Of a stretch of DNA of 64,000 nt, positions 41,835 to 53,614 are shown one piece after another; position 1 is the first letter of the stretch, and each line of letters opens with the position of its first letter. Below the pieces are notes generated by a model. The model saw only the letters and a program-made list of their open reading frames with translations, was not told the origin of the DNA and searched no databases. The DNA is taken from NCBI RefSeq assembly GCF_018139645.1, contig NZ_JAGSPM010000001.1:372001-436000 (forward strand), given 5' to 3'. The position numbers and the translations under genes are program-made. This DNA is from Affinundibacterium baiyunense. Lineage in GTDB: Bacteria; Pseudomonadota; Gammaproteobacteria; Burkholderiales; Burkholderiaceae_D.

Positions 41835-43013
41835 CTATAAAACTTCAAACAAACCAGCAGCGCCCTGCCCGCCACCTATACACATGGTAACGACAACATA
41901 TTTGATGCCGCGACGTTTACCTTCTAACAAAGCGTGCCCAGTCAGACGTGCACCAGAAACACCATAAGGGTGACCAACGGCAATTGCACCACCATTCACA
42001 TTCAATCTCTCCATAGGAATGCCTAGTTTGTCGGCGCAGTACAATACTTGCACAGCGAACGCTTCATTCAGTTCCCATAAGCCAATGTCATCGATGCTTA
42101 AGCCCGCACGTTTGAGCAATTTAGGAATCGCAAATACGGGACCGATACCCATTTCGTCTGGTTCACAACCCGCCACAGCAAAACCACGAAACACGCCTAA
42201 TGGCTGCAAACCTTTACGTTCAGCGACTTGGGCATTCATGACGATAGTCATCGCCGCTCCGTCTGAAAATTGGCTGGCATTTCCTGCCGTAATAACACCG
42301 TCGGGTAATGCCGTTCTGATTTGAGAAACCGCTTCCAAAGTTGTCCCTGCGCGTATGCCTTCATCGGCAGCAATCGTCACTTCATGCAAGTGATGTTCGC
42401 CTGTTTCTTTATCCGTAACGCGCATGGTTGTCGTTACGGGAATAATTTCTGCATCAAATAAACCAGCAGCTAAGGCAGCGCTCGCGCGTTGTTGACTGCG
42501 GACACCATATTCATCCTGACGTTCACGTGAAATCTGATAACGCTTGGCGACTATCTCTGCGGTTTCGAGCATAGGCATATAAACTTGCGGAATATGCTGT
42601 TGTAACCATGGATCACTGAGCATGTGCTTATTCATCTCGTTTTGTACACAAGAGATAGACTCAACACCACCCGCAGCGATGATATCGACTTCACCTGACA
42701 TCACGCGTTGCGCAGCCAGCGCGATGGATTGCAATCCTGACGAACAGTAACGATTGATTGTAATTCCGGGTACAGTGACCGGACATCCTGCACGTAGGGC
42801 GATTTGCCGTGCGATGTTGCGACCATTCGCACCTTCGGGAAATGCGCAACCGACCATCACATCTTCGATTTCGGCTGGCTCAAGATTGGCTCTTTGAATA
42901 ACAGCAGCGAGCGTCGGCCCCGCCATACTCGCGCCGTGTGTCATGTTAAAGGCGCCCTTCCATGACTTTGCTAATCCGGTGCGAGCTGTCGAGACGATCA
43001 CTGCGTCTGTCAT
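41835..43013 (-). CDS. Acetyl-CoA C-acyltransferase (thiolase, FadA-like)
   Basis: 392-residue thiolase that cleaves 3-ketoacyl-CoA or condenses acyl-CoAs. Nucleophilic Cys90 in [10 protein letters not shown], the NEAFAVQ motif, the [16 protein letters not shown]is motif and the second Cys in [10 protein letters not shown] are all present, so the enzyme should be active. No fadB-type gene is linked, only the HotDog thioesterase downstream. Probably part of beta-oxidation. Confidence 0.93.
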   Translation of the reverse strand: MTDAVIVSTARTGLAKSWKGAFNMTHGASMAGPTLAAVIQRANLEPAEIEDVMVGCAFPEGANGRNIARQIALRAGCPVTVPGITINRYCSSGLQSIALAAQRVMSGEVDIIAAGGVESISCVQNEMNKHMLSDPWLQQHIPQVYMPMLETAEIVAKRYQISRERQDEYGVRSQQRASAALAAGLFDAEIIPVTTTMRVTDKETGEHHLHEVTIAADEGIRAGTTLEAVSQIRTALPDGVITAGNASQFSDGAAMTIVMNAQVAERKGLQPLGVFRGFAVAGCEPDEMGIGPVFAIPKLLKRAGLSIDDIGLWELNEAFAVQVLYCADKLGIPMERLNVNGGAIAVGHPYGVSGARLTGHALLEGKRRGIKYVVVTMCIGGGQGAAGLFEVL

Positions 43014-43040
43014 TTTTGTCTCCGTATTCTTTTGAGTTAA

Positions 43041-43958
43041 TTAGAATTCTGCGGTAAGTTTTACTTGCGTTCCGTTAACGCTCAGATGTGCGATTGAACC
43101 TTGCATCAAGCTCGCTTTATCATCGCAATGACCAAACGGTAGCCCAGTCACAATAGGTGTCGTGATGGTCGCGCGCAAAAACTTCAGCATCGCCGCGAAG
43201 TCGTAACCATTGTCTTGTGGTGCCAAGCGATAAGCAGAAAAATTTCCTAATACGATCGCCTTTTGTTTCGCCAAAATGCCTGCCATATGGAGTTGTAGCA
43301 GTATACGCTCGACACGATAAGGATGTTCAGCAATATCTTCAACAAACAGGATGCCACCTTCAATGTTTGGAAAATATTCGGTACCAAGCAGATGACAAAT
43401 CATGGCCAAGTTACCGCCCCACAATCTTCCTTCAACCTTCAAGCTCGTGTCTTGATCCGATTCAAATTCGAGATAGGTTTTGCGCTCACGCAAAGCTGTC
43501 AGAAATTGGTCTTGGGTAAACGGACGCAATTCTTCGCGCGTGAAGTCATTGCACAGCATAGGGCCACATAAACTAGCCGTATCCGTCTTTGCCAACATCG
43601 CCAATTGCAAGGCGTTGAAGTCGCTGTAGCCAATCAACCATTTACCGCTACTGGCAATTTTTTGGAGATTAATATTTGGCAAAATTCTCGACAAGCCATA
43701 ACTTCCGCGCAAGCCCATCACTATATCGACCTCAGGATTGTCTATCGCAGCATGTAATTGATTCAAACGTCCTTGATCTGTGGCACCAAATCGCTCGAAA
43801 CGATCCGTATGTCGATAGTAGTTGATTACCCTAAATCCGGCATTTGTGAGAGCATCCAAACCAGCTTCAATATTCGTATCATCTAATGCCGCACCGCTCG
43901 GCGCTACGATGGCGATGCAAGGATGCACAGGAAGAATTTTTGGAAAAGAAATGGGCAT
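43041..43958 (-). CDS. ldcA: Muramoyltetrapeptide L,D-carboxypeptidase (LdcA, S66 family)
   Basis: Cytoplasmic serine peptidase that trims the terminal D-Ala from recycled murein tetrapeptides. The nucleophilic Ser lies in WLIGYSDFNALQL, the Glu in GILFVEDIAEHPYRVERI, and the His in GLPFGHCDDKAS; the substrate loop is GLRGSYGLSRIL (GGYG in most relatives, here GSYG). Length 305 is normal. It stands 28 bases after the thiolase start region and 45 bases before tadA, in the same direction. Confidence 0.93.
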   Translation of the reverse strand: MPISFPKILPVHPCIAIVAPSGAALDDTNIEAGLDALTNAGFRVINYYRHTDRFERFGATDQGRLNQLHAAIDNPEVDIVMGLRGSYGLSRILPNINLQKIASSGKWLIGYSDFNALQLAMLAKTDTASLCGPMLCNDFTREELRPFTQDQFLTALRERKTYLEFESDQDTSLKVEGRLWGGNLAMICHLLGTEYFPNIEGGILFVEDIAEHPYRVERILLQLHMAGILAKQKAIVLGNFSAYRLAPQDNGYDFAAMLKFLRATITTPIVTGLPFGHCDDKASLMQGSIAHLSVNGTQVKLTAEF

Positions 43959-44002
43959 CGCTAATACTCGTCTGTTCAGTAATCAGCGATCGATAACGGC
44001 TA

Positions 44003-44506
<504 letters not shown>

Positions 44507-44577
44507 TTAGACTGAAATATTAGCCGCTGTGTCAAGCCATGTAATCATGTTGCGATCTGTCTCTTTTGCGTTGGGGC

Positions 44578-44751
44578 TTACTTATTTCTTTTTGAAAAGA
44601 AATGTCCTAGCAAGTAGGCAAATCCTGTAGTAAATGTAATCGTTCGAGAAATGTGTGGCCAATCTGCAATTTCTAGAAAATGTAAAATTAAGACCCCTAA
44701 CATAAAGCCCGCAACTGTAAAGAGAATTACAACTTGATTCTTTGGGCTCAT
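44578..44751 (-). CDS. Small hypothetical membrane protein
   Basis: 57 residues from the ATG at 44749-44751: a short N-terminus, a span (VVILFTVAGFMLGVLILHFL), a polar loop and a second weakly hydrophobic segment (ITFTTGFAYLLGHFF) ending in SKRNK. The frame is open further upstream to a TTG at 44797-44799 overlapping queD, which would give 73 residues. No family recognised. The membrane-like pattern and a basic tail make it a plausible small protein. Confidence 0.45.
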   Translation of the reverse strand: MSPKNQVVILFTVAGFMLGVLILHFLEIADWPHISRTITFTTGFAYLLGHFFSKRNK

Positions 44752-44788
44752 TCTTCTAGTTCTTATTTCAATAGATTCAATCGATTGC

Positions 44789-45232
44789 CTAGCCGTCAAT
44801 CTCCGCCCAGCAATTAGGCGTTTCGTATAGCGTGATTTTAGTCAATGACAAATGACGACCATAACGATCGTGATACACGTCTTTTAGCATATCAAACGCA
44901 ATCTTCGCCAGATTTTCAACCGTAGGGACGCGGTCAATCACGACGGTTTTGTGTCCAGGCATACTTTCTAAAAATTGACGTACGGCTGTATCTTTTTCAT
45001 AGACGATAAATGCATGATCCCAGAGATCGACCAAGTGCTTATTGGCGAGTGCTTTGATATCACCAAAATCCATGATCATGCCGTTATCAGACTCACCGTC
45101 TTTTTCGACGACATCACCAGTCAAGGTAATCAACAAGGTATAGCGATGCCCATGCAAATTGCGGCATTGGCTATTGTGATCGGGAATCCGATGTCCGGTA
45201 TCGAATTCAACTTTTCTGGTAATGGTTAACAT
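44789..45232 (-). CDS. queD: 6-carboxy-5,6,7,8-tetrahydropterin synthase QueD
   Basis: Second step of queuosine biosynthesis, making 6-carboxytetrahydropterin from dihydroneopterin triphosphate. Zinc-binding histidines: FDTGHRIPDH and NLHGHRYTLLI (His-x-His), and a Cys in the first loop (QCRNLHGH). The catalytic ETPNCWAEI-like end reads LYETPNCWAEIDG. Length 147 fits the bacterial QueD type with an extended loop. It is 71 bases downstream of queE on the same strand. Confidence 0.93.
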   Translation of the reverse strand: MLTITRKVEFDTGHRIPDHNSQCRNLHGHRYTLLITLTGDVVEKDGESDNGMIMDFGDIKALANKHLVDLWDHAFIVYEKDTAVRQFLESMPGHKTVVIDRVPTVENLAKIAFDMLKDVYHDRYGRHLSLTKITLYETPNCWAEIDG

Positions 45233-45303
45233 GTATTGCCTGTGTACATAAGGTCAAACAAAACGTTATAGTCACGTCATGTCGACAGCTAATAAAAAAT
45301 TAT

Positions 45304-45939
45304 TTAAGGAATCTGCAGCAATTTATGCGTCTGCAAACTCAATTTCCATTTTGGATGCGCTTTGCAATAATCGATGGCTTTATTCAGATTATCCTGCAAC
45401 AAAGGGCCATCCATCGCTTGCAAATAATGATGCGTAAAATCGAGCGCCTCGTACGCCTTCAAATCTTGTCCCAACTGCGGAATCACGACCTTTAGCTCAT
45501 CGCCTTTGCGCACCACAAGTTGCGAACCCATTTTCGGGCTGACACAAATCCAATCCACGCCAGTCGGCACTTCTATCGTGCCGTTCGTTTCTATTGCAAT
45601 TTCAAAGCCGACATCGTGCATCGCATCGATTAACGCTTCATCCAGTTGCAGTAATGGTTCTCCGCCAGTGAATACGACGAATTTACTGGCGGTATGCGCT
45701 TCAGGCCATAAAGAATTGATTCGAGCAGCAACAGCTTGTGGCGTCTTAAACTTACCGCCACCATCGCCATCCGTTCCAACGAAATCGGTATCGCAAAATT
45801 GACAAACCGCTGAGGTACGATCTTCTTCACGCCCAGTCCACAAATTGCAGCCAGCAAAACGACAAAAAACAGCGGGACGCCCAGCATGGGTGCCCTCGCC
45901 CTGTAAAGTGTAAAAAATTTCTTTAATGCTGTAGCTCAA
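45304..45939 (-). CDS. queE: 7-carboxy-7-deazaguanine synthase QueE
   Basis: Radical-SAM enzyme, third step to queuosine. The start is TTG at 45937-45939, decided by GGGAG eight bases upstream and the family opening SYSIKEIFYTLQGEG. The Fe-S cysteines have the QueE variant spacing: FCRFAGCNLW, then CQFCDTDF, with about 14 residues inserted instead of the usual CxxxCxxC, the type seen in Burkholderia QueE. The GGEPLLQLD block follows. The start lies seven bases after the guaA stop, so queE is probably co-transcribed with guaA. Confidence 0.93.
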   Translation of the reverse strand: MSYSIKEIFYTLQGEGTHAGRPAVFCRFAGCNLWTGREEDRTSAVCQFCDTDFVGTDGDGGGKFKTPQAVAARINSLWPEAHTASKFVVFTGGEPLLQLDEALIDAMHDVGFEIAIETNGTIEVPTGVDWICVSPKMGSQLVVRKGDELKVVIPQLGQDLKAYEALDFTHHYLQAMDGPLLQDNLNKAIDYCKAHPKWKLSLQTHKLLQIP

Positions 45940-45945
45940 AAGAAA

Positions 45946-47538
45946 TTACTCCCACTCGATTGTTGCCGGCGGCTTACCTGAAATATCGTAGACAACACGA
46001 TTAATTCCACGCACTTCATTGATAATGCGATTGGAAACTTTACCCAACAATTCATGTGGCAAATGTGCCCAATGCGCTGTCATAAAGTCTTGTGTTTGCA
46101 CAGCACGCAAAGCCACCACATATTCATAAGTACGACCATCACCCATCACACCAACCGATTTGACTGGTAAGAACACAGCAAATGCTTGGCTAGTCGCGTC
46201 ATACCAAGTTTGTGGTTTTTCTGCGTTCGGATCAACGTAAGTATTACGTAATTCTTCGATAAAAATCGCGTCAGCACGGCGCAATAAATCGGCGAAATCT
46301 TTTTTGACTTCACCCAAAATACGCACGCCCAAGCCAGGACCAGGGAAAGGATGACGATACACCATGCCGTGTGGCAAACCTAAAGCCACGCCGAGTTTAC
46401 GCACTTCGTCTTTAAACAATTCACGCAGTGGCTCTAATAATTTCAAATTTAATGTATCTGGCAAACCACCAACATTATGATGACTCTTAATTGTATGCGA
46501 ACCTTTTTTACCTTTGCCCGCGCTTTCAATCACGTCTGGATAAATCGTACCTTGCGCCAGCCATTTTGCATTCTTAAGTTTGCCAGATTCTGCTTGGAAT
46601 ACTTCGACAAATTCGCGACCGATAATTTTACGTTTGGCTTCTGGATCAGTGACGCCCGCCAAATGACCCATGAATTGTTCAGTCGCATCTACATGAATGA
46701 CTTTCACACCCAAATTATGGGCAAACATTTCCATGACCATCTTGCCTTCATCGAGGCGTAATAGACCGTGATCGACAAAGACGCAAGTCAATTTATCGCC
46801 AATCGCACGATGGATTAATGCTGCCGCGACGCTACTATCTACACCACCGGACAAGCCGAGAATCACTTCATCGTCGCCAACTTGGGCGCGAATCGATGCG
46901 ACTGCTTCAGAAATATAATCAGGCATATTCCAGTCAGATTTGCAGCCACAGATATCATGAACAAAGCGACCAATGATCGCTTCACCTTGAATCGTGTGCG
47001 TGACTTCTGGATGGAATTGCACTGCATAAAAACGACGATCTTCATCCGCCATTGCGGCGATTGGGCAATTGTCGGTCGATGCCATCAACTTAAAGCCGGC
47101 TGGCATTTCGTTGACTTTATCACCGTGGCTCATCCACACCTTGAGCATGCCGTGACCTTCTGGTGTCACAAAATCGTTGATACCTTCTAATAATTTGGTA
47201 TGGCTACGCGCGCGAACTTCAGCGTAACCAAATTCACGCACCTTACCATTTTCAACTTTGCCACCGAGTTGTTCTGCCATAGTTTGCATGCCATAGCAAA
47301 TTCCCAAAACAGGCACGCCAGCATCATATACAGCCAACGGTGCACGTGGGGTATCGCCTTCAGTCACACTGCTTGGACCGCCAGATAAAATAATCCCAGC
47401 TGCACCATAATTACGAATAAATTCATCACTGACATCGTAAGGATAAACTTCTGAAAAAACGCCAGCATCACGAACGCGGCGAGCGATCAATTGAGTAACT
47501 TGGGAACCAAAGTCGAGGATAAGGATTTTTGAATGCAT
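45946..47538 (-). CDS. guaA: GMP synthase (glutamine-hydrolysing)
   Basis: Converts XMP to GMP with glutamine and ATP. The glutamine amidotransferase half has Cys81 in LGICYGMQ and His/Glu in FHPEVTHT; the synthetase half has the PP-loop [12 protein letters not shown], and the C-terminal dimerisation domain ends with the invariant PPATIEWE. Full length 530 residues. It follows the GAF-GGDEF-like gene by 15 bases and guaB lies just before that, so the guaB and guaA genes are interrupted by a signalling-type gene. Confidence 0.97.
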   Translation of the reverse strand: MHSKILILDFGSQVTQLIARRVRDAGVFSEVYPYDVSDEFIRNYGAAGIILSGGPSSVTEGDTPRAPLAVYDAGVPVLGICYGMQTMAEQLGGKVENGKVREFGYAEVRARSHTKLLEGINDFVTPEGHGMLKVWMSHGDKVNEMPAGFKLMASTDNCPIAAMADEDRRFYAVQFHPEVTHTIQGEAIIGRFVHDICGCKSDWNMPDYISEAVASIRAQVGDDEVILGLSGGVDSSVAAALIHRAIGDKLTCVFVDHGLLRLDEGKMVMEMFAHNLGVKVIHVDATEQFMGHLAGVTDPEAKRKIIGREFVEVFQAESGKLKNAKWLAQGTIYPDVIESAGKGKKGSHTIKSHHNVGGLPDTLNLKLLEPLRELFKDEVRKLGVALGLPHGMVYRHPFPGPGLGVRILGEVKKDFADLLRRADAIFIEELRNTYVDPNAEKPQTWYDATSQAFAVFLPVKSVGVMGDGRTYEYVVALRAVQTQDFMTAHWAHLPHELLGKVSNRIINEVRGINRVVYDISGKPPATIEWE

Positions 47539-47553
47539 GATTCTATTTATTGA

Positions 47554-48603
47554 TTAAAGAAGAATATCAAGCTGGTCAGCTTCTGCTTGAACTATTAGGT
47601 TACTTTCTAAACGTCTGGCCGCGAGTAAGGCTTTTTCTGCGTGAGCAACCAGTGCTTCAGGCGCGACATTTGGGAATACGCTGGTTGACGCTATTCCCAT
47701 GCTTATTTCAATCTCGATGTTTTGATCATTTAGCATTTCTGGACGTGAAATGACCGCCAGACGAATACGCTCAGCGACTGCCGCTGCCACCAAATTCGAT
47801 GCTCCGGGTAAAACAATCAAAAAAGCATCCACTTCAAATCGCCCCAAAGCATCAAAAGGGCGAATGCAAGACCGCATACGACTAGCAACTTTCAGTAAAA
47901 ACGTATCACTGACGGAGCTACCATGCTGTTCTTTTAAACTTTGATACTGATTGATACTAATATATATAAGCGATACTGGCTTTTCTGCTTTGAGACAGCG
48001 ATCTAGCTCTAAACCAAGAGAACGGGTAATCGCCGCGCGATTCCACATCCCAAGCACAGGGTCAAGCAAAGCATCTCTTTTTAAATTGCGAATTTGTTTG
48101 ATCAATTCACCATGCTGAACTCTTAAGGCTCCCATCACCAATTCACGCTCGACCATCACAGCAAGATCTGCGAGCAACAATCGGGATTCATCATCGAATT
48201 CGCGTTCGGTGTAATCAATCAAATAAATGCAACCAACACATTGATCATTCGCATCAAACACAGGATGCTGGGCACAAAACACAATGTGCGGCTCCCCTTT
48301 TACCGAGGGATGTTCGGCATATTCCTCTTCAAAATTCAAATTCGTAAAAACACGAATCTCTTCAGAAAAGCCTAAATGCTCACAAAAAGCCGCTTCAATC
48401 GTCACCATCGCCTGTTCGCTACGATTGAAGCGTTCGCGCAAATTGCCAAAGCTGACGATGCAATTAGCAACACCAAATAAACGAATTCCGAGACGTTCAA
48501 AACGAGCAATCTTCGCCTCGTATTTACTGGGATCTACTCGTGACAAGCCCGCATCATCGAGCATAAGTTCCATGCGACTAACACCTGTAGCTGATGTCAC
48601 CAT
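47554..48603 (-). CDS. GAF and degenerate GGDEF domain protein within the guaBA string
   Basis: 349 residues: an N-terminal GAF domain (about 25-165; LGIRLFGVANCIVSFG, HPVFDANDQCVGCIYLIDY) and a GGDEF-like domain (about 180-340). The active-site signature reads LGRFEVDAFLIVLPG, that is EVDAF where GGDEF is expected, so diguanylate cyclase activity is very unlikely; the domain may bind GTP or act as a scaffold. The ATG at 48601-48603 is 62 bases after guaB and the stop is 15 bases before guaA. GMP supply and c-di-GMP-type signalling genes are thus coupled in layout. Confidence 0.88.
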   Translation of the reverse strand: MVTSATGVSRMELMLDDAGLSRVDPSKYEAKIARFERLGIRLFGVANCIVSFGNLRERFNRSEQAMVTIEAAFCEHLGFSEEIRVFTNLNFEEEYAEHPSVKGEPHIVFCAQHPVFDANDQCVGCIYLIDYTEREFDDESRLLLADLAVMVERELVMGALRVQHGELIKQIRNLKRDALLDPVLGMWNRAAITRSLGLELDRCLKAEKPVSLIYISINQYQSLKEQHGSSVSDTFLLKVASRMRSCIRPFDALGRFEVDAFLIVLPGASNLVAAAVAERIRLAVISRPEMLNDQNIEIEISMGIASTSVFPNVAPEALVAHAEKALLAARRLESNLIVQAEADQLDILL

Positions 48604-48665
48604 TGCTTGCTCCGCGTAAATGAACCTTGATCAAACATCTCGGAACGATATCGTGCTAGCGACAA

Positions 48666-50153
<1,488 letters not shown>

Positions 50154-50247
50154 TTATACAGAAAACTTGCCGATCCGTCTCGTTCCGTGTAAAACTTGCT
50201 TTAAACTTTCAGGAAATTTAGTCTTTCAAATAGAAATCGAGTTAACT

Positions 50248-50757
50248 ATGCAAAAGAAGTCTCCATTCCTCAGCGCAGGATTTATTTTATCGCTATTACT
50301 TTCTCAATCAGTAATGGCACAGTACATTTGGCTCAATGAAAAAGGTGTTAAACAGTACTCGGATACACCTCCACCCAAGTCGGTTCCACGTGACAAAATC
50401 ATTAAAACACCATTCGGCACGGCAAGAGCAGCAAGCGCGGCACCAGTGGAAAATACGTCGACTACTTCCGCAAGCAATCCCAAATTGGAAAAGCCTGTGA
50501 CCATTGCTAGCAAAAATGAGGACTTTAATAAGCGCAAGTTAGCAAAAGAAGAAGCAGAGAAAAAAATAGCAGATGAGAAGCAACAAAATGCAGACAAAGC
50601 GAAGAACTGCGAACGCGCCAAGTCCTATAAGCAAAGCTTAGACGAAGGCCTGCTCATCATGTCGAGAGACAAAAATGGTGAACGCATACCTTTGGATGAA
50701 GCACAACGCGCTCGTGAAATGGCTGATGTGAAAAAAGTATTGGCAGATTGTCGTTGA
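50248..50757 (+). CDS. Exported DUF4124-domain protein
   Basis: 169 residues from the ATG at 50248, chosen because it begins a signal peptide (MQKKSPFLSAGFILSLLLSQ, cleavage after VMA near 25). The DUF4124 motif YIWLNEKGVKQYSDTPPP follows directly, then a low-complexity middle and a Lys/Glu-rich coiled-coil (residues ~95-130, KLAKEEAEKKIADEKQQNAD). DUF4124 proteins are periplasmic, common in betaproteobacteria, and without known function. A longer frame from 50167 is less likely. Confidence 0.85.
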   Translation: MQKKSPFLSAGFILSLLLSQSVMAQYIWLNEKGVKQYSDTPPPKSVPRDKIIKTPFGTARAASAAPVENTSTTSASNPKLEKPVTIASKNEDFNKRKLAKEEAEKKIADEKQQNADKAKNCERAKSYKQSLDEGLLIMSRDKNGERIPLDEAQRAREMADVKKVLADCR

Positions 50758-50792
50758 TTAGTAATTCACTCGACACGCGAAAAACCAACTCA

Positions 50793-51113
50793 TTACATTT
50801 TTCCTGATTTGTGCTCGCGCTTTGCGCGAAGGCGACGAGCACTCATAGGATCAGCAATCAGCGGGCGACACAACTCAAGTCGATCGCCTTCGAGAAGACA
50901 ATAATCCGCGTTCTTTTTTTTGCCAAAAACAGCCCATACGCTGTGATTTTGGAGTAAAGACTGTACATCATTAAGTTGTGGAGCAGAAAGATATGCCATT
51001 ACCTGCTGAGGCTTAGTACCAGATTCAACCAACAAGGGAATCAATACAGGACTAGCATTTGGCAATGCATAGCAAAGTTCAATTTTTATGCGCTGCATAA
51101 ATTGCTTATCCAT
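50793..51113 (-). CDS. ratB: RnfH family protein (RatB)
   Basis: 106 residues of the RnfH/UPF0125 ubiquitin-like family. Typical blocks: IKIELCYALPNASPVLIPLLVESGT, NHSVWAVFGKKKNADYCLLEGDRLELCRPLIADPMSARRLRA, ending with a basic tail. The ATG at 51111-51113 overlaps the ratA stop by 8 bases, giving coupled translation. In E. coli the gene is paired with ratA and was proposed as an antitoxin, which was not well supported. Function in detail is unknown. Confidence 0.9.
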   Translation of the reverse strand: MDKQFMQRIKIELCYALPNASPVLIPLLVESGTKPQQVMAYLSAPQLNDVQSLLQNHSVWAVFGKKKNADYCLLEGDRLELCRPLIADPMSARRLRAKREHKSGKM

Positions 51114-51537
51114 ACACCGCCTCTGCTCGCTCACAAAAAGCGTCAACAAAACTATTGGTGATCTTACTAAACACAGGCCCGATTAAGTGCTCCAGCAGTT
51201 TGCTTGAAAATTCATAGCGCAGATCAAACTCGATCTTACAAGCGTCTTTTCTCAGTGCGGTAAAGGTCCAAGTTCCATGTAATTGCTTAAATGGGCCATC
51301 AACTAGATGCATTTCCATCGAATGCGGAGGTGAATTGACGTTTTGCGTGGTAAAACTTTGCTTGATTCCGTGGTAATTGATAGATAATGTCGCCTTCAAA
51401 TTGGTGTCGGTGCGCTCTGCGACATCAACGCCACCGCACCATGGCAAAAACAAAGGGTAGTCTTCTACTTTCTCGACAAGTGCAAACATCTGTTCGGCAC
51501 TATAGGCTACAAGGACATTTTTTTTGACAACTGCCAT
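51106..51537 (-). CDS. ratA: RatA / COQ10-like START-domain protein
   Basis: 143 residues with the polyketide-cyclase/START fold: YSAEQMFALVEKVEDYPLFLPWCGG near the start and WTFTALRKDACKIEFDLRYEF later. Homologous to yeast Coq10, a ubiquinone-binding chaperone, and to E. coli RatA, which was reported to block ribosome subunit joining. Either role may apply, but the Coq10-type function is more widely supported in proteobacteria. Divergent from smpB, a conserved neighbourhood. Confidence 0.9.
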   Translation of the reverse strand: MAVVKKNVLVAYSAEQMFALVEKVEDYPLFLPWCGGVDVAERTDTNLKATLSINYHGIKQSFTTQNVNSPPHSMEMHLVDGPFKQLHGTWTFTALRKDACKIEFDLRYEFSSKLLEHLIGPVFSKITNSFVDAFCERAEAVYG

Positions 51538-51551
51538 TATCTCAAGTCATT

Positions 51552-51560
51552 TGGTATGAT
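51552..51560 (+). promoter_or_regulatory. Candidate extended -10 element of the smpB promoter
   Basis: TGGTATGAT fits an extended -10 (TGnTATAAT) with one mismatch. It lies 112 bases before the smpB ATG on the plus strand, just outside ratA. No convincing -35 is seen at 17 bases, as is common for extended -10 promoters. Weak call. Confidence 0.3.
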
Positions 51561-51671
51561 CACAAATCGAATTTTAACTGAAACAAGGCTCTTCTCGGGA
51601 ATTAAGCGAAAAACCAGCATCGAACGCCGCAGAAGTCACTACACAATAAATCGAATAAGTATGAGAGCAGT

Positions 51672-52121
51672 ATGAGTATTGCAGATAATAAAAAAGCATT
51701 TCACGATTTTTTCATTGAAGAACAATATGAAGCTGGTATTGTCTTGCAAGGCTGGGAAGTCAAAGCGATTCGCGCTGGTCGCGTACAATTGAAAGAAGCC
51801 TACGTGATCATAAAAAATGGAGAAATTTTTCTGTTTGGTGCACACATAGGCGCACTCCCAACAGCATCAACCCACATCCATCCAGATTCTGTGCGAACCA
51901 GAAAATTGCTGTTGCACGCAGAAGAAATTAAAAAGTTAATCGGTAAAGTGGAACGTTCAGGCTACACCATGGTGCCAGTGAATATGCATTACTTGAATGG
52001 ACGCGTCAAATGCCAGATCGGGTTAGCCAAAGGTAAAAAGCAACACGACAAGAGAGAAACCGAAAAAGAACGCGATTGGCAGCGAGAACAGCAAAAAATT
52101 ATGAAGCAACACCGACGCTAA
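51672..52121 (+). CDS. smpB: SsrA-binding protein SmpB
   Basis: Partner of tmRNA in trans-translation, rescuing stalled ribosomes. 149 residues with the SmpB core: [51 protein letters not shown], and the tail [21 protein letters not shown] that enters the mRNA channel. The tmRNA gene itself was not seen in the window. Divergent from ratA-ratB. Confidence 0.97.
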   Translation: MSIADNKKAFHDFFIEEQYEAGIVLQGWEVKAIRAGRVQLKEAYVIIKNGEIFLFGAHIGALPTASTHIHPDSVRTRKLLLHAEEIKKLIGKVERSGYTMVPVNMHYLNGRVKCQIGLAKGKKQHDKRETEKERDWQREQQKIMKQHRR

Positions 52122-52202
52122 TCTACCAAAGATACAAAAAGCAAAAAACAAATTAGGTGAATCGTTTCTCATCGCTTAACGATATGCATGACAATATTCG
52201 CC

Positions 52203-52583
52203 TTACTTTTTTTGTTGCCGACGTAAATAAATATCTTGCCGTGCTTCACGAATCTGCCTACGTAGCGCCATTCGCTCTTCGGGGCTTAAACGATTTAATT
52301 TAGCTGCTGGTCTGTCTTCATTATTCAAACGGTTTTTTTCAACCCCGCGTAAAACTGGTGAAGGATTTCTCTCAAAGCCAGAACCATTACGAAATTCTTC
52401 AATACGCTCGGCTCGACGATTAAATCTGAGTTCTTGCAGCTCACGAAATTGTTGGCGTCGCTTTTCAATCTTTTGGCGAGTTTCTGCATCTTGCTCTTGA
52501 GGCGCCAATGCAGAAGCATCTTCACCTATCCACAATGAAGAAATAATCATCAAACAAATGAATCGGCACTTAACAGACAACAC
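52203..52583 (-). CDS. Small secreted Arg/Glu-rich protein
   Basis: 126 residues from the GTG at 52581-52583, chosen because AAGGA lies five bases upstream; the frame is open to a TTG at 52602-52604 without such a site. An N-terminal signal peptide (MLSVKCRFICLMIISSLWIG, processing near ASA) is followed by a helical, highly charged mature region (KIEKRRQQFRELQELRFNRR and LSPEERMALRRQIREARQDI). The LSPEER block is common in small exported proteins of Burkholderiales. No enzymatic motif. It could be a periplasmic coiled-coil protein; function unknown. Confidence 0.7.
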   Translation of the reverse strand: MLSVKCRFICLMIISSLWIGEDASALAPQEQDAETRQKIEKRRQQFRELQELRFNRRAERIEEFRNGSGFERNPSPVLRGVEKNRLNNEDRPAAKLNRLSPEERMALRRQIREARQDIYLRRQQKK

Positions 52584-52831
52584 AATAATCCTTAACTTTG
52601 TCAATTTATCGACATAAGCACGTCGACATAAACATGATCAAACATAGTCCATTTTATTCGGAAAAATATCGTGAACCAAGCGGTTTAAAGTCTAAGTCCA
52701 TGAGAAGAAGATTGATAGGCCTTTTTTTGTAAGCGCTGTAACAGTTTGTAATCTTTCACAAAGATGATTTGCCGATTCATTGTTTAGCAGTAAGATAAGA
52801 CTTTTCCATTTGCAAAGAAGTGAGCATTTGA

Positions 52832-53557
52832 ATGAGCGAATCCAAAGCAAAAATTTTAGTGGTTGATGATGATTTACGCTTGCGCGATTTATTGCGACGC
52901 TATTTGAGCGAGCAAGGATTTCAAGTTGTGGTCGCTGAAAATGCACAAGCCATGAACAAATTATGGATGCGAGAACGTTACGATTTAATGGTCCTCGATT
53001 TGATGTTACCCGGTGAGGATGGCTTATCTATCTGCCGCCGCTTGCGAGGTGGTGGCGACAATACACCAATTATTATGCTCACCGCAAAAGGCGAAGAAGT
53101 CGATCGTATCATCGGCTTGGAAATGGGAGCGGATGATTATTTGCCCAAGCCATTCAACCCAAGAGAGCTAGTTGCTCGAATCAATGCGGTACTGCGCAGA
53201 AAAGCACCGGATGAAGCTCCTGGAGCGCCTTCTGAGCAAGGTCAGAGTTTCCAATTTGGTGAATTTGTATTGGATTTGTCGACGCGCAATCTCAAAAAGA
53301 ACGGCGAAAATATTAGTCTAACTACAGGGGAATTTTCTGTACTGAAGGTATTCGCCCGCCACGCAAGACAACCTTTATCAAGAGAAAAGCTGATGGAACT
53401 TGCACGTGGTCGTGAATATGAGGTGTTTGATCGCAGTCTTGATGTGCAGATTTCTCGACTACGAAAATTAATTGAACAAGACCCAACCAATCCGCAATAT
53501 ATACAAACCGTGTGGGGATTAGGCTATGTTTTCATACCTGATGGTCAAAGTCAGTAA
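52832..53557 (+). CDS. ompR: OmpR-type response regulator
   Basis: 241 residues: receiver domain (1-125) with acidic pocket VVDDD at 10-14, phospho-Asp56 in LMVLDLMLPGEDG and Lys in DYLPKPFNPREL, then a winged-helix Trans_reg_C domain (145-235) with FDRSLDVQISRLRKLIE and VWGLGYVF. Identical in plan to OmpR, and paired with an EnvZ-like kinase 57 bases downstream. The regulon is unknown; porin or osmotic genes are the usual target. Confidence 0.93.
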   Translation: MSESKAKILVVDDDLRLRDLLRRYLSEQGFQVVVAENAQAMNKLWMRERYDLMVLDLMLPGEDGLSICRRLRGGGDNTPIIMLTAKGEEVDRIIGLEMGADDYLPKPFNPRELVARINAVLRRKAPDEAPGAPSEQGQSFQFGEFVLDLSTRNLKKNGENISLTTGEFSVLKVFARHARQPLSREKLMELARGREYEVFDRSLDVQISRLRKLIEQDPTNPQYIQTVWGLGYVFIPDGQSQ

Positions 53558-53614
53558 GCATCACAATCGAAGAATCTTCTTTCGTCGCTATCAACATTCA
53601 AAGAAATCATCGTA

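Noticed and set aside
50793..51537. RatA-RatB as a toxin-antitoxin module
   Set aside because: The overlap and order fit the name, but these proteins are Coq10-like and RnfH-like in most bacteria, and no toxin evidence can be seen here.
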